From positions 1,737,027 to 1,801,026 of the forward strand of contig ML682014.1 of NCBI GenBank assembly GCA_007922195.1: 64,000 nucleotides of DNA, written 5' to 3'. A program made the position numbers and the translations under genes. The stretch comes from Podocnemis expansa (Eukaryota > Chordata > Testudines > Podocnemididae). This document shows, one piece after another, positions 10,355-23,650 of this stretch. A model generated the notes under the pieces. It worked only from the letters and a program-made list of their open reading frames with translations. It had not been told where the DNA came from and searched no databases. The first letter of the stretch is position 1. Every line of letters begins with the position of its first letter.

Positions 10355-12409
10355 CTAAAAGAAAAAAAGCATGTTTTTCATGGTATCCATATTTATTACT
10401 CAGGATTTAATTGCAAGTAGCTAATTAAGTACATTGGGGGCCTCTGAATTTTTAGGAGATTTTAATTTGTCATGAAAGAACAGAATTTTATAGCCAAGAA
10501 AAAATGTCCAGTGGCCAGCACTTATGATTGAAAATTTCCATTATCCCTTGTTTATTAAAAAATACAACACTAGTAAGAAAATTATGTGCTTTTGCCATAT
10601 TTTGGTCCAGTTATTTAAAGGCCTTGAATTTAGAGGAACAACTTAGCATTTGCATTTAATTGAAGGCATCTTCATGGTTCATCTCACCTAGCCACCAGAC
10701 TGCATCTATACAGCAGGTACTTACATATCTACATGTGGCAAATTATAACTGCAGTTGTTTCCAAAGGCAAATTTGTGCACTGAAAGTCAAGAAAAGCGAC
10801 TCATAATTAGTTCCTTTTATTTTTAGCTAGTTCTTTTGTTTTAATTGTAACAAAAACTATGTGGTATGACAGAATTTGGTACTCATTCAGTAACTATGGG
10901 ACTAATCCATGTTCATTGAAGTCACTGGGAATCTTTCCATTGACTTCAATAGACTTTGAATCAAGCCTTATTTACTTAAAATCTCATTAAAATAAATGGG
11001 GTTTAATCATTTTATAACAGAACTGAGGCCACAGACACTATGAGCTGGTTGACACTGCAGGGGGGATTTCAGCAGCGGTCAAAGGGAGATATGAAAGTTA
11101 CTTAAAATAACATGCCTAACACCTGCTCAACACAGGATCCTCTCAGTACTGAGTCCATGTTCCTGACTAAAGCTATAGAACAACTGAAGAGACAATCTTC
11201 AAGGAACCCATATTTGGTTTTGCAAGACTCTGTACACTGGGGTCAGACACCTTGGAAAAATGTAATCCGTTCAGTGTTAACATAGGTAGAAAAAAGATAT
11301 GCAATACAGCTTCTCAGTTGGAGCATGTAACACAAACTCTTAGCATCACACAAGTTGGCCCTTTGCTGGGGACAGATTGTAAATGTGTCACAAAGCACTT
11401 AGAATAGCAAGAAGGACCTACTGGCACAGCATGGCTACACGCCATTTAAATCTAAACTGCTCATCTGATGTCTGACTGTAGTCAGCGTGACTACTCATGG
11501 CTATGTCTGCACTAGAGAGTTCAGTTAAGTTGACTTCACAAGGTTGACTTACAGTTGTTTGTATTATGTCAACTTAGAGAGCCCCCATTTGTTTAAGTCG
11601 ACTTTATAAAGTTGACTTAAGCCAGGGGACCCATTTAAAGTTAACTTTATGAAGTTAATTTAAATGGCTCTCCTGCCTTAAATTGACCTTATAAGCTCAA
11701 TTTTAATGGCCACATTTTGTTAAGATTTAATAAAGCTGACATAACCCTTAAAGTTGACTTTAAGGATGAGAGTTATTAAGTCAACTTAAGCAAGTGCTTA
11801 AGTTGACTTAATGAACTCCAAATGTGGCCATGGAGTTGATCAAGTCCACTTAAGCCTGCTTAAGTCATCTTAAGCCTCCAGTGTAGACATACCCCATATG
11901 AGGAAAAGCTGCAGGGACTGACATTAACACTCTTAAAATGGGAGACCAGCCCAGCTACTGAGCAGGGATCTGCCCCATGAACTCCCTGTTTGGGATTAAA
12001 AAAGTCTCCCTCAGGGCACACCTGATAACTTGCACACTGACATGTCCTATCAAAACCAGAAGTGCTGTACTTGAGGTTTCTATAAAATGCTCAGGCTATA
12101 AAATCTGAACTGTTTTTATAGGACATACAAGTACACTCATGGTAGCACCAAGGACCGCAGGGAGAAGGAAGTGGAGAGAATCCACAATCGGCCCCTTTTT
12201 TTAAGATCACAAAGTGTTTAGAAGGAAGTTAGAACAGTCAGACTGAATACGAGTAGGCTCATCTGTAAATGGTATCCTTGTTCTTTGCCAGGGTCTCCCA
12301 CCAATTCACATTTTAAAAATCAAAAAAAAAAAAAATGCAGTGACCTGCCCCTTGTCTATTTGCTACACAGCATGTGCACATATGCTCTCTCTCTTTCTTG
12401 TATTTACAG
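10355..12409. other. Upstream of the LRRC53 exon, TNNI3K intron
   Basis: It holds the TIR element at 11499-11894. A 5' LRRC53 exon with the start codon is expected here or further right but could not be recognised. No preceding TNNI3K kinase exon was found either. Confidence 0.5.
11499..11894. mobile_element. Palindrome-rich TIR element, GTTGACTTAA type, copy 2
   Basis: The left end is GGCTATGTCTGCACTAGAG and the right end reads AGTGTAGACATACCC. CAT is duplicated at 11496-11498 and 11895-11897. The interior repeats AAGTTGACTTAA-like palindromes as in copies 1 and 3. It lies in a TNNI3K intron. Confidence 0.82.
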
Positions 12410-12469
12410 GGAAGACCAGAATTTTCTGAAGTAGTCACAAAATTAGAAGAATGTCTATGCAACATTGAG
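12410..12469 (+). CDS. TNNI3K: TNNI3K exon: C-terminal end of the protein kinase domain
   Basis: This 60-bp phase-0 exon has an acceptor CTTGTATTTACAG and a donor GAG then GTAAAG. It encodes 20 residues with the GRPEFSEV motif, the conserved Arg-containing end of kinase subdomain XI, followed by [14 protein letters not shown]3K is a cardiac TKL-family kinase with N-terminal ankyrin repeats that binds cardiac troponin I (established knowledge). Only the end of the kinase domain is in this window. The exon coding for the preceding C-lobe was not found between position 1 and here. Identification is firm because the next three exons continue the known TNNI3K tail in phase. Confidence 0.92.
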
Positions 12470-13624
12470 GTAAAGCTATAAACTCTTGCAGTTAACTAAT
12501 ATGAATGCACCAAACGAGCGAGTTTGAAAGCATGTTGGAGGGAAAGAGGGGAAGACAGTGGGAAAGGTTCCATAAAACTTGCTGACCTGATTCACCCTGT
12601 TGTAACCTTCTCATTAAATTTTAAGGTAATACAATAAACAATAGCTCCCTGAGTGCCCTAAGAAGCAGAAGGTCAGCAGCCAGGCTGACAAAGTGCATTG
12701 TCATGAGTATGATATGAAACCAGGTCTCTCACTTGCTCTTGGCTCCATGCATTTTCAGAGATGGTAATGCTGCAGAGAAAGTGTGCAGCACTGCAGGCAT
12801 GTACATTGCAGCGGTTGTAGGCAGACCCACTTCTCCTCACCTAGCAATACTAGGTTCACTTGGCTAGAAAGATGAGTCAGTCTGACATGGGTTTTAGGAA
12901 GCAGGATTAAAAGAGAAAACATAAAAAGAGAAAAACAAAGCTACAGTCTGGCTTCTCTCTGCAGTAAATAATCAGTTGGGTTTATTATTGGCAGTCAGCC
13001 TAATGAAGATAACTGATCCAACAGGAAGTGAGCTGGATTAGGCACTCCAGTTCCTGAATTTACAGTGGCTTTTCAGTTGAATTTACAGTGTGTCTGTGTG
13101 TGCTCACGCAAAAGAATTGTTCGAATTCCCTTTAAAATGTATCTCTACTCTTCAACTAAAGGGTCAGAGCAGACTCCCGTAATCTATTATATTTCTTCAT
13201 GCTCTGAGTGCAGCAGGTTGCTTTATGTGTAGGTGGAAGCTTTTAAGTTTTTAAAACAAGTGGAGTACTATATCACAAGTAACCGTGCTGTCTCATGGGA
13301 GACCTGACTTCTATGATACATAGGCAGCAGTGCATGTAGGATGAAATCTGGGCTAGGAACCAAAAAAAAGAAGCTTTATTTATTTAAGGAGTTAGTCTTA
13401 AGCTCCATTGTCTCCATGGCAAAACCCCATTTTTAAGGGAGTTTTGAGGAACGAAATCTATGGAGAGCTGTTAAGTGCTGCAGGCAACAAAGGATGAAAT
13501 CTGGGTTGATAAGATTGTTTCTATCCCTTCCATTTCCTCTCTCCCCTCACTCAGAAAATTAATGTTGTTCCTTTTTAAATGCCATCTAACTCTATAAGCC
13601 TGCCCTGCCATTCTTTATTGGCGC

Positions 13625-13900
13625 TTAGAGATTATGAATTATAAAGCCAGAAAAGACTGCTATGCTTATTTAGCCTCCTCTAGAACACAGGCCATAGAAT
13701 TGCACCTAGTAATTCCTGAAGTGGGAAGAATTACTCTTCCCAACTACGTATGTGAACACTATCAAGCCCAATAACTCACAGTTGAACTAGAGCATATCTT
13801 TTTCAAAAGACATCCACTCTCGATTTAAAGACTCTGACTGATGATGAATTTACCAATTCCTTTGGTAAGCTGCATGGAGCTCTCCTCTGTTGCTGAGCAA
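13625..13900 (+). repeat. Interspersed repeat fragment, CR1/LINE-like (unsure family)
   Basis: AATTATAAAGCCAGAAAAGA, GAACACAGGCCATAGAATT and TTGAACTAGAGCATATC occur in the order of a common sauropsid repeat. A second, shorter copy is at 23545-23650. I cannot name the family with certainty. Confidence 0.5.
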
Positions 13901-14099
13901 AGTCAGGAGGCACCGCTTTTTTCAGTCAATGCTGTAAAAGAAAGAAGGGACACAAATATTAACAAGAAAGAAAAGAGTAAAAATAATCCCGAACTCCAGC
14001 AAAATTCTTGAGTTTTATTGCATGTGCTCAGTGCTTTGATGCCTCTCTCATGTTGTTATATTCATCAGTAAATGCTGACAATCCCTTTTTAAAATCCAG

Positions 14100-14269
14100 C
14101 TGATGTCTCCAGCCTCCAGCAACAGCAGCGGCTCTCTGTCTCCTTCCTCTTCTTCTGACTGTCTCATTGCACGAGGTGGTCCTGGTCGTAGCCATGTTGC
14201 AGCTTTACGTAGTCGTTTTGAGTTGGAATATGCCTTGAATGCAAGAGCATATGCTGTTTGGTCACAAAG
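14100..14269 (+). CDS. TNNI3K: TNNI3K exon: Ser-rich C-terminal tail
   Basis: This 170-bp exon has an acceptor TTTTTAAAATCCAG (AG at 14098-14099) and a consensus donor AAAG then GTAAGT (14270). It encodes 56 codons plus two bases: a Ser-rich run ([19 protein letters not shown]) followed by [19 protein letters not shown] and [12 protein letters not shown]. The [21 protein letters not shown] block is characteristic of the TNNI3K tail, a Ser-rich region thought to regulate kinase activity. The two left-over bases (AG) join C from the 29476 exon to make Ser. Confidence 0.94.
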
Positions 14270-14480
14270 GTAAGTGATAAACCCTTGAGAGTGGGCTAGC
14301 TGTCACAATGGACAGGTGTGGTAGGCAGCATCAAGACAGTCCATCTAAGGAGACATCCATCATCTTCCATGGATTGTGAGCTTCCCAGATCAGGGACCAT
14401 CCTGAATGCTGCTGTAAGTAAGTATGTATATCATTGGCATTGCTGCTGTCTCAAGGTTTGAAAAATGTTTCAGAATCCTA

Positions 14481-14566
14481 ATTTTCTCCCATGAAAGGAC
14501 ATGCGATAAATTTTTTATAGTCTTGAAAAGTGCCAGCAGACTCCTTGTCTGTTTTGCTAACTTCTC
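14481..14566 (+). repeat. Short interspersed repeat (ACTCCTTGT...TTTTGCT type), copy 1
   Basis: CTCCCATGAAAGGACATGCG, GATAAATTTTTTATAGTCTT and GCCAGCAGACTCCTTGT match the copies at 16604-16712 and (reversed) 26986-27072. It is probably the end of a SINE or LINE, family not determined. Confidence 0.55.
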
Positions 14567-15002
14567 AGATAGTCTCAAAACAGTATGATGGGTCCAAGGT
14601 ATTTAAAATGTCACAGACCCCCATCTGGTTCAGTAGGCCTCAGGTGGATGCTTCATTCTAAACATTTCACAAAATTTAATATCAGTATAGACTTTGTTCA
14701 TGACTTTAAAGAAAATTAAAACTTTCCTGGGGGTATTTAAACAACTAGGTACACTGCTTGGAATGCAGACAAGGCAAGCCAGAGGACAGCAAAGAATGAT
14801 GACTGGCTACCCACTGGTGTCATTACAAGTTCTCAGTAGGTAGGCAAACATATTTCCTCTACTTGCCAATGGACCCCCAGGAGCTGTGTTTTGTGTTATG
14901 GTTTATTGTTTGCATTTGCTAAACTTTTTTTTCCATTTAGAATTTCAATCAAAATGTTTCTTTGCAAAAAGAGATTGAATCATTAACAGAGTGTGTGTAA
15001 AC

Positions 15003-15335
15003 CAGTGTTTCTCAAACAGCGTTCCATGGACCAATGATGCTCCCCAGGCATAGTGCAGCTGGTCTGTTGCCCACCCTGACCCTTCCCCATCAGGCGGAAG
15101 GGGGGGGGCTGAATGGGGAGGGAGAAGGAACAATTTAATGCTCCAGGCACAGCAAAGCTTCCAGGCATGCGGTAGTGTGCATCGATGCACATCTGGAAGC
15201 TTTGCTATGACTGGGGCATTTTGGATCTTCCACCACTGTTACCAGCTTTTTCAAGAATGTTTTCATTAGATGTTCCATGTGAAGTAATCAACACCTTTAG
15301 GTGTTCCCCAGTCGACTAAAGTTTGAGAGACACAG
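15003..15335. mobile_element. hAT-type element with perfect 8-bp target duplication
   Basis: The ends CAGTGTTTCTCAAAC and GTTTGAGAGACACAG are inverted repeats matching at 13 of 15 positions. GTGTAAAC is present on both sides (14995-15002 and 15336-15343), the 8-bp duplication expected of hAT transposition. The element is 333 bp and has no coding capacity. It lies in the 15-kb TNNI3K intron. Confidence 0.85.
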
Positions 15336-16389
15336 GTGTAAACTACAACATTCCAGCTTCAAGATGGAAAATCCAATTTAGATTGCTGACAAGCATTTTG
15401 GTACAGTTATGGTGGGGTTTGCAAATTGGTGCTCTTACATATAGCCCATCAAGATATTTTTTTCTTAGCAAGGGAGCATTATTGAGTCATTGAAATTAGT
15501 TTTATCATCAGTTATATGATGTAATTTCTGCTTAGGGAACTGTGGCAAGTTTGAGCTTGCTTGAACTAAAGGACAGGTCTGTTAGGCTGAAATAGTAGCA
15601 GGTTCATATATCTCTGCTGTCTAGCTGCCAAAGTTAGTGTGCTCATAAAAAAAGATTAGTAGACTCTACAAGTCATCTTGTGACATCAGGGCTTTTCTAG
15701 TGGCTCACCTGGTTAACAGGGAGAAAAACCCTACAGAAAGCTGCTGAGTAGATTCCATCTAATCTCTATAACAGACATAGCTTGTCAAGGTGTCAACTCT
15801 GCCAGGGTAGGAGAGAAGTGAGCATGGCCTGTGGTCAGAAGGAACCAGAGGCAAAAATAATGGTTCTGTTCAGGGAACGATAAAAACAGCCAGGCTTGAG
15901 AAGAAAGTGTTATTATTTGTGTTACTAGGGAACGTTCTCCCGCTCTTGCTCAATACTAAGTTTAGTTTCATATGAAGTATGTAGCCATTATCTGGAGTGG
16001 CAGGCAAGCACCATCTGCTCCTAGTGGCATTTTGCAGCAGCAGTGAAATGCCAGCCTCTCTAGTAGATTATTATTAGGACTTGTATGCCTGATTGAACGC
16101 ATTTATTTATTTTCTAAATTTGGATTCCATAGACATCAAAAAGGCCAGCTCTCTGTCCTGAATAACTTATGCTCCCAAGAGACAAAGGTCTGAGGTTGTG
16201 GGAGAAGGCTGCAGTACAAAAGCAAAGTGAGTTGCTGTAACTTGGCAATATGCTCATTGGTGCCACCAGACACTCTTTTTTGTTTGGTTTTCATTTAAAT
16301 TGTGATCAAAGGGAAATGAAAGGACTGAAGTGAGGTCTGGCAGCAGAAGTTAGTTATAGGGATGATGACGGTGCACTGATATTAAATGA

Positions 16390-16712
16390 AAGGAGTCTTT
16401 TTTATTGCAAGAGCTTTTGTGGGAGAAAATCCCCACTTCATCTGATGCTTTGCAAATGGTGGAACTTACAGAATTGGAGGAAAATAAATGCAGGGGAGTG
16501 CAAGTCATGGGATCAGGTCAGACTGTAACAGCAAATCAAAGCAGTTGTCAAGATTCAAAAACTGGGAAACAGCACATAGAAGAAGATGAGGCCAGAGCAT
16601 TGGCTTTTCTCCCATGAAAGCTCATGCGATAAATTTGTCAGTCTTTAAGTGCCACAGGACTCCTTGCTTATTTTGCTGAACTAGACTAACACAGCTACCC
16701 CTTTGGAACTTG
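16390..16712 (+). repeat. Interspersed repeat pieces around an insert, copy 2 of the ACTCCTTG type
   Basis: Positions 16604-16712 repeat the 14481 unit (CTCATGCGATAAATTTGTC, GCCACAGGACTCCTTGC, CTAGACTAACACAGCTACC). Positions 16405-16447 hold GAGCTTTTGTGGGAGAAAAT then CCCCACTTCATCTGATGC, which belongs to the same family in inverted sense. Confidence 0.5.
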
Positions 16713-19700
16713 ATATTAAATGGTATCACCAGGGCTAAACTCTAACTTGAACTACACTGAAGAGGAATAACAAACCCCCTCAGACTCCTTCAAGAGTCCT
16801 TGGGTACTCTGTGGCTGGATACAAGCCGGGAGTAGGTGGAGTCTTCGCTCTACCCAATGTGCAGCCAGCATGGGGGCTGTTGCAATTCACTGTCCCTATA
16901 AACCATGATAAAATACTCTCTCCTGAACCTGTCTCCTTCCCCCACACCAAAAGGACAACGCAGGGAAGTAATTGTGCCTCACAATTGTGTAGCCAAGTCA
17001 CTAGGTTTTTGGGACTGCTCCTGAGTTGGTCAGAACTTGGCTTTGTCCAGAGTGGGTATTTAGTCCTCAGTCCTCAACAGACACAAGATGAAATCCTGAC
17101 CCCATGGAAATAATACAAAAACTCCCAATGACTTCAGTGGGGTTGGAATTTCACACATAATATACACACATAACAATTAAATCAAAACAGAGGAAAAGCT
17201 GTAAGGGCTGATATTAATGTATGTGTTATATTTCTTTACAGAACAAAAGGCACTATAGACTTTTCTGTGGTTGTCTGAGATCTATATTCACTATGTTATT
17301 GTAACATTAAGGTTCATATCTGAAGTAGTCTGTGCTCCCGCTTGGGAGACCTGGATTTGAGGGCAAATTTAACAATTTCCCTTCTCAATCACATGGGAAC
17401 TGAGAGTACTGATGAAATGAAATGACACTCTTAATCACTGCTAGAAGACGCAGATTTATGCTTTGCTTTCTAGCACCACCCAGCAGTCAAAAACTGTTAC
17501 AGCAGAGAAAGCACTTGGCCATTCTATTCCTGCCCTCCTGGCTCTTGTGAAGCGTGAAAGGCTTGAGGTGGAAAGAGTTAAAGTAGTGGCCTGGAACAAG
17601 GGAGCAAATAAGAACAAAAACTCCTGTCTGTTTGAGGCCCCAGATCCACAGGAGGGAGCAAAAGGACACCTGAACTTAGATGCTAAGACTTCCCATATTA
17701 AAAACAGAAATCTGGTGAAATTAAATCTCTGCTTTAATAGAGAGAGGGATGCAAAGGGGAAATTGGAGTCAGGAGAAAGACAGCAAGACCTTAGGTTAAA
17801 CTTTCTTTTGTAAAGGACCAGATATTGCTGTGGAGTTTAATAGATTTGCATGAAAAGCATGAAGAAGTGACATATTTAGGTTATAGTGTGGACGCTGGGG
17901 AGAGAGAGGGAGAAGAAGCTATATCTACAGCCTGGCTGCTCCTGCAATTTAGTGTTTTCATTATGCCAGTCACCCCTGTTGGCTCACTGAAGTGGGTTCC
18001 TCTATAACCCAAAGGGTTATTTGAAGCTATTTAATGTTTTTTACCCTCCTCAAATTCTCTGCAATACAAATTAACTAAATCCAACCTTATAAATAGACTC
18101 TAGAAAGATTCATCTAGAGGCAAAATGTACAATAAAATGGGAATGGTTTCTGTAGTTTTTCAATTATACACCATACTGAGATGATTAATGACTTGACTGT
18201 CTAATGACAATGGCTTCTGAAGGTTTTAATTTTTGAAAATATATACATTTGGAGACCAAGAGGGGCATTACATTCCACTGAAAATTTCTCCATTTCTTCT
18301 GCTTTCTCAGCCCTGACACTGTGCAGTGTGCAGCTTCGTAACACAGCTTTGCCAAGTCAATTCGTCTAATGAAATCGCCTAGTCCTGTACATGGAGTTAA
18401 ATAGGCATGACTCTGAAGTTATTTGCTTGCTTCTTGCCTTGTAACTTTAGTGTTTATGTTTAGTGAGTCTCTCTCATGCATGGCAGCTGTTACCATGTGT
18501 GAAGTAATACGAGATGGGTCACGGTGGCCTCATAATGAATTGGGTGCAATAGCAATGCATTCTGATTGCCTATCTAATCAGGCTGCTTAATGTATCAACC
18601 CACCACACTTCAGAAGATTTAATAGTTGATTTTCTATTCCTTTGCACAGTTAGCACTTCTCATATAAGGGTAAATTTGCAGAAACATAATGTTCCTCTTA
18701 CTCTAAAGTAGAGCCCAGACCCAGTGGAGTTGGCACAAGTTCGAATAATTTTGTGCCTCATGTTTTTTGAAGCAGGAGATTAACATATTCTTGGGCACAG
18801 GTTACAAACTATAGCATAGATGCCTTTGAAAGCATGCTATAAGCCAGCTCATTTGACAAACGAGTTATACACATAGTATGGTATGATTTACCATGGTACT
18901 AAATGAACTCCCTATTCATTCTCAACAGGGCAGTCATGCAGAAACATGCTACAAGAACTTACTCTGAACCGTTGTCTGGCAGCATTCACACAAAACCATG
19001 CTTGATAACTGCTTTTTGAATATGGTTACTACCACCATAGTTCAATCGGAAGTGTGGGCAGGACCTACGTATTTATGTGATGTACACAAGACAAGCTTCC
19101 TCCTCAGCAGAACTTGGCATACCTTGTATGCTATTGTGTTGACTTGACTACAGAGCCATTTAATATCACTTGCATGCTACTGTTTATTTCTATACATTAT
19201 TTAGATTACAGTAGCGCCCAGAGATGCCAATCAGAATCTTTATCCCATTGCACTGGGGTATACATGCACATGTAGAAAAGATCCACTATCTGCCTACATC
19301 CTGGAAAGAGCTGCGTGCAGTCAGACCTATATGCCCATGCACAGCCTTTTAATTGATGCCATACAAATACTATGGAAATACCTCCCTCGCCAAACCAGTA
19401 AAGGGGACTCCCTGTACTAACAGGGGTCTGCTTATGTGACTCTTTCAGGGACTGGAGCCTAAGAATCCAGTGGTACCACCAGCAAACTACAGCACTTCTG
19501 CTTTGAAGCTGGGCAGTATATATGTGGTACATGTGCACATGCTGGGGCTTGGGCTGAAGGTAGAAAGCAGCCCTGAAGCTAATGCTACATTCACTTTTGC
19601 CTGGAGGCTGGCCTGCTCACGATCAGCTCCAGGATCATGGGTATAAAGCTCCATAAAACCAGCTTTGGTTTCCCCATCCCCAGTTGGTTTTGCATGAAAC

Positions 19701-21451
19701 ACAGCTGGCCAGGCCTGAGGATCTGGCCATTTCGCTAGGCTAGTGTTTCAGTATTAATTTTGTGAGATGCGGCACTAAGTGATTCAAGCCTAGTTTCCCT
19801 CCAAGGTTTGCTGGAGCTGCACCCTGCTAGCATTCAGACACTCAGAAGGGTTGTGATCTTCCTTCTAGATACATATTGATGATTTTGGTTTTTGCACGAG
19901 TCTTTGCCCTGTGTGTGTTTATCCACAAGCAGGAGGGCCTGTTATACATTATTAATGAGCATTAATAATGTATCTAGTACCACAAATGTCGTGGCTTTAT
20001 GCTGTGGTAGGTCAGCCCCAATGGTCTTCTAAAGGCAAGCACGCAAGCAAGATGGAGCAGGAGACAGAGTGAGAGACAGAACATGGCCATTATCAGATGC
20101 TTCCCAGAAAAGTTGTAGTTGGCTTATAGAGGCGATGAAGAAAGCTTTGTGTGCAGTGTAAAGAGCTTATTTCAGGAGTATAGGGTGGCATGAAAAGACA
20201 GTGTGGGGGTTGGATGAACGGGACAAATGTTCCAGTGAAAAGGGAAGCTGGAGCACAGAGACAAGGACAGGAGAAACCTGTGAGAACACTAAGGCAGAGA
20301 AGAGGAAGAAAAATACTGAGCATATTAGGCTTAGACAGAGCCAGCTTTCCTTGCTTCTTGACAGGAATCTGTCTCTGTCCTGTTTGCTTTCTGGCCTCCT
20401 ACCTGTGCTGGGTTCTGATGCTTAGCTTCCTCCAGAGCCATGACAAGGCCACTCCATGCATCAGCAAGTGCTGGTACTCTATGAAAACTTTATCTGTCAG
20501 TCCCTAGAGCACAGTACTTTGTCTTTTTAATACGTCTCCTACAGCAACTGGGAAACCAAGACCTCCAGGAGCCCTCCTGAGACTCACTACACTCACCTCA
20601 GCCCTAGAATAATATTTGCATTGAGGTTGGAAATACAGGCAAACTCCAAGTAAACCTGACCCAAGCAGCCTCTATCCTCCCATTGGTAGCCAGTGTTAAA
20701 CACTTCACGTTCTGTCATTTGGACAAGTGATAGGCTCATCCTTTTTGTTTCACGGCTTTGTGTTTAGAAGTTGAAAAGCTGGATTGATGAGTTTTGCCAC
20801 AGAAAAACATTTGAAGAGTAAGTGAAGCTGATGACACGTTACTTTACAGTTTAGTGGCACTCTGCAAATCTAATTCTATTATCCTGTCAAATTTTCACAA
20901 AAGGGAGACCGGAAAGCATATTTTTAGAAGATCCTTAATAGAAGCCAGTAGCCAGGAATACATCTGCTAAATTCAGCTGTGTCTAGTGGTGACAGACCTC
21001 TGTTTTTCTGTGTCCTGTGAAGTAAATAATATCCCCAAAGACTAATTAAGTTTAAATACAGTTCTGTTTAGTAATGTGGCTTCTGCCTGCATGATGAAAA
21101 GTGTCAGAGTTCCTAAGCCATGGCTAATGATATTTTCAATTCAAAGGCTTCTCAAAGACTTCTCAAGGTTTATGTAAGCATATTCACTGAAGGCAGAGCT
21201 AATGAAAAAGCTACTTTCTAAAGTACAGAACTGAAATGCGGTTTTTATGGAGCATTTAAAACCAATAGCCCTTGTTTGTTCTCCCAATTGAGTAGCAGGT
21301 CTGGTCTGATAAACGTAGGCTCACTTTCATGCCTAGAACAGTTCAAAAGAATTTCAGTAAATTCTCTGTATTTGCCACATGTACGCATATTGAACAGTAT
21401 TATTTGAAAATATAAAAGAGGTTGATATTTGCTAGGGTTATACATGCTTAC

Positions 21452-21470
21452 ACACACACACACACACGAC
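21452..21470. repeat. (AC)n microsatellite, short
   Basis: A run of about nine AC units lies in the TNNI3K intron. Confidence 0.8.
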
Positions 21471-22385
21471 AAATACAGTAGAACGCTTGTACAGGCCTGT
21501 TTCATATTTTCACAGAACATTTTCACATTGAGTGAAAGTTCACTGTAACTTTTGGAATTGCAATTTCCATATTGCTGTGCACTGGAACACTTTGCTACTT
21601 TCAGTCTACTCCATTGTAAACAAAAGGTCTCTGTATCCAGGCTCAAGGTGGGCTGCAGCTGATCTCATGCTCACATAGGTAACAGGACAGGACTAAAGTG
21701 TATTTGTTTCTCCAAATTATAAAACACATCCCTATCATGCACTTGATCCCTGTACAGATCTGCCATTGTCATTCAGGACAACCATGCAAGAATATTAATT
21801 ATTGCAGCAATTAATTGACTTTCTTGGTACAGAGTCAGATTTTCAGCTGGGGCTCCACCTATGCAATGAGAAAATTGCAGAGCACGTAATCATGCATCCA
21901 ATTGCAGCCAGGTCAAGAATTCTAATATTTGCACACACATACCTCTTAGAATTTGCACTGGAAAAACACATTTCCCCAGTGGATTTTATGGGCGCAAGTG
22001 GTAAATCCTGCATACATGCACAATGTTTAAAAATACTTCCAAGCAAACATACCACAGCGATTAAGACCTTTGCAATTGACTAATGAAATCAAAGATTTCA
22101 GCCGTGGAGGACTTGGTGAATTGAAAGCAGTGGATAGCACACAAGATCCTCTGGGTCTGGGTGCAGTTTGAAATGGCACTTGCAAAAAGATCTTAGCTGA
22201 AATTTATGAGCATTCTAGCCAGCTGACAGTGCCTCAATAATAATGATAGCCATCTTCACAGTCACTGTGTTCAGTGGGGTTTGTTTGTGATGGTGCACAA
22301 GAGTACAGGATCCTTTTTTGCCAGCCCAGCTGGGGAGCGGAGCGGGTGATCAGCTGGGGAGAGGAGAGTACTGGCACCTTCTTTT

Positions 22386-22406
22386 TTAAAAAAAAAAAAA
22401 AAAAAA
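22386..22406. repeat. Poly(A) run
   Basis: About 20 consecutive A follow a short T run. No LINE or SINE body is recognisable next to it. Confidence 0.85.
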
Positions 22407-23544
22407 GCTAAAAAAAGCTCTGACTGTTTCATTCCCAGATTTGTTTCTGAGATAAACACAGTGGACACAGGGAGGCAAACCGCTGCACGCTTAAAAACAA
22501 TACTTGTGGAGTATTTGCGTACTGATCCCTCTACTCTGCGGTTGTACAAAGAGGGATGGCGGGGGAAGGCACGGTTCAGATCACAGTCTAGCCAGCTGGT
22601 CCATTTACACAAGGGTCTTTGGCCAGTTTTTTTGCCTGGCTGTTTGTCATGAACCTGAAAGTGCTGCATTCAGGCCCACAATGTATAGTGAGACACAAGA
22701 CACACATGACAGGCAGTAGGCTCAAGAGCTTTGAAAAGTTTGTTTGCCAGCAGGGAGACTAGTTCACTGCAGCTCTACTCTAGGGGCATCTGTCTGCACT
22801 TTCCAAGAGCCAGACTCCACATGAGGTAGCTGTTCTAAACATGTATAAATAAAAGAAATGTGTTCCTATGGGAACCTTTGCAGTATTAGATTACCTATTC
22901 CCCAGCTAGGGTTTCCTTTCAGCTTACTTTCTTATAGGGAACTGTAGATGTCAGGATACATTTTCAAAGCAATGCATGTGGAATTACACTTCTTAGCTTG
23001 CTAAGAAAAAAAAAACATATTTAAGATTTACTTTGTAGACTATACCCATTCATAAAGGGACATTGACTCCTGAATAATGGGCTGACTGTCCTTTCTGCTT
23101 ACAAACCAAATGGTTTAAAAAAGATTTGCAAAATCATGGAGGATATCGATCTAGACACAAACTCACCCATATTAGATCATACTGATGAAGGAAAAATGAA
23201 TGAGATTCTCAGCAACTAATAAATATTATTTGCCACAGAGGAGTGGATGAGTAGAATTTTGCAAGTGTCATTTAAGACCCTTCTACAAAGTGTTTATCAC
23301 TCAAATTTCAGTGTGGGGAATGCACCAGAAAATCATTACAGGAATCCATTTACTTATGCCTTGTTCTGAAAAAAACAGATTTAAATTCAAACTTTGCTGG
23401 TGCATATACATGAGAGTTCATTGGGACAGGGACTGCCTTTTACAGTGTCTTTGACCAAAAACTAGCAAGAAAAAAAAAAAGTGTCCAAAGCCTTGTTTTG
23501 ACCCCCAATGCTACTGTGTAATATCCACAAAAATATTATAATCA

Positions 23545-23650
23545 GACTCATGGTTCAGAAGGAACCAATAGGATCCATCTAGTCTGACCCTCCTGTACAA
23601 TCCAGGCCACAAAACTTTGCCCACCCATTCCTGTAATAAACTGCTACCCT
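23545..23650 (+). repeat. Interspersed repeat fragment, same family as 13625-13900
   Basis: CATGGTTCAGAAGGAACC, CCATCTAGTCTGACCCTCCT and AATCCAGGCCACAAAACTT follow the order of the 13625 copy. Confidence 0.5.

Noticed and set aside
10710..10780. A GTAAGTACC donor on the minus strand as the missing first LRRC53 exon
   Set aside because: The sequence before it has a stop in the required frame and no plausible start of a signal peptide.
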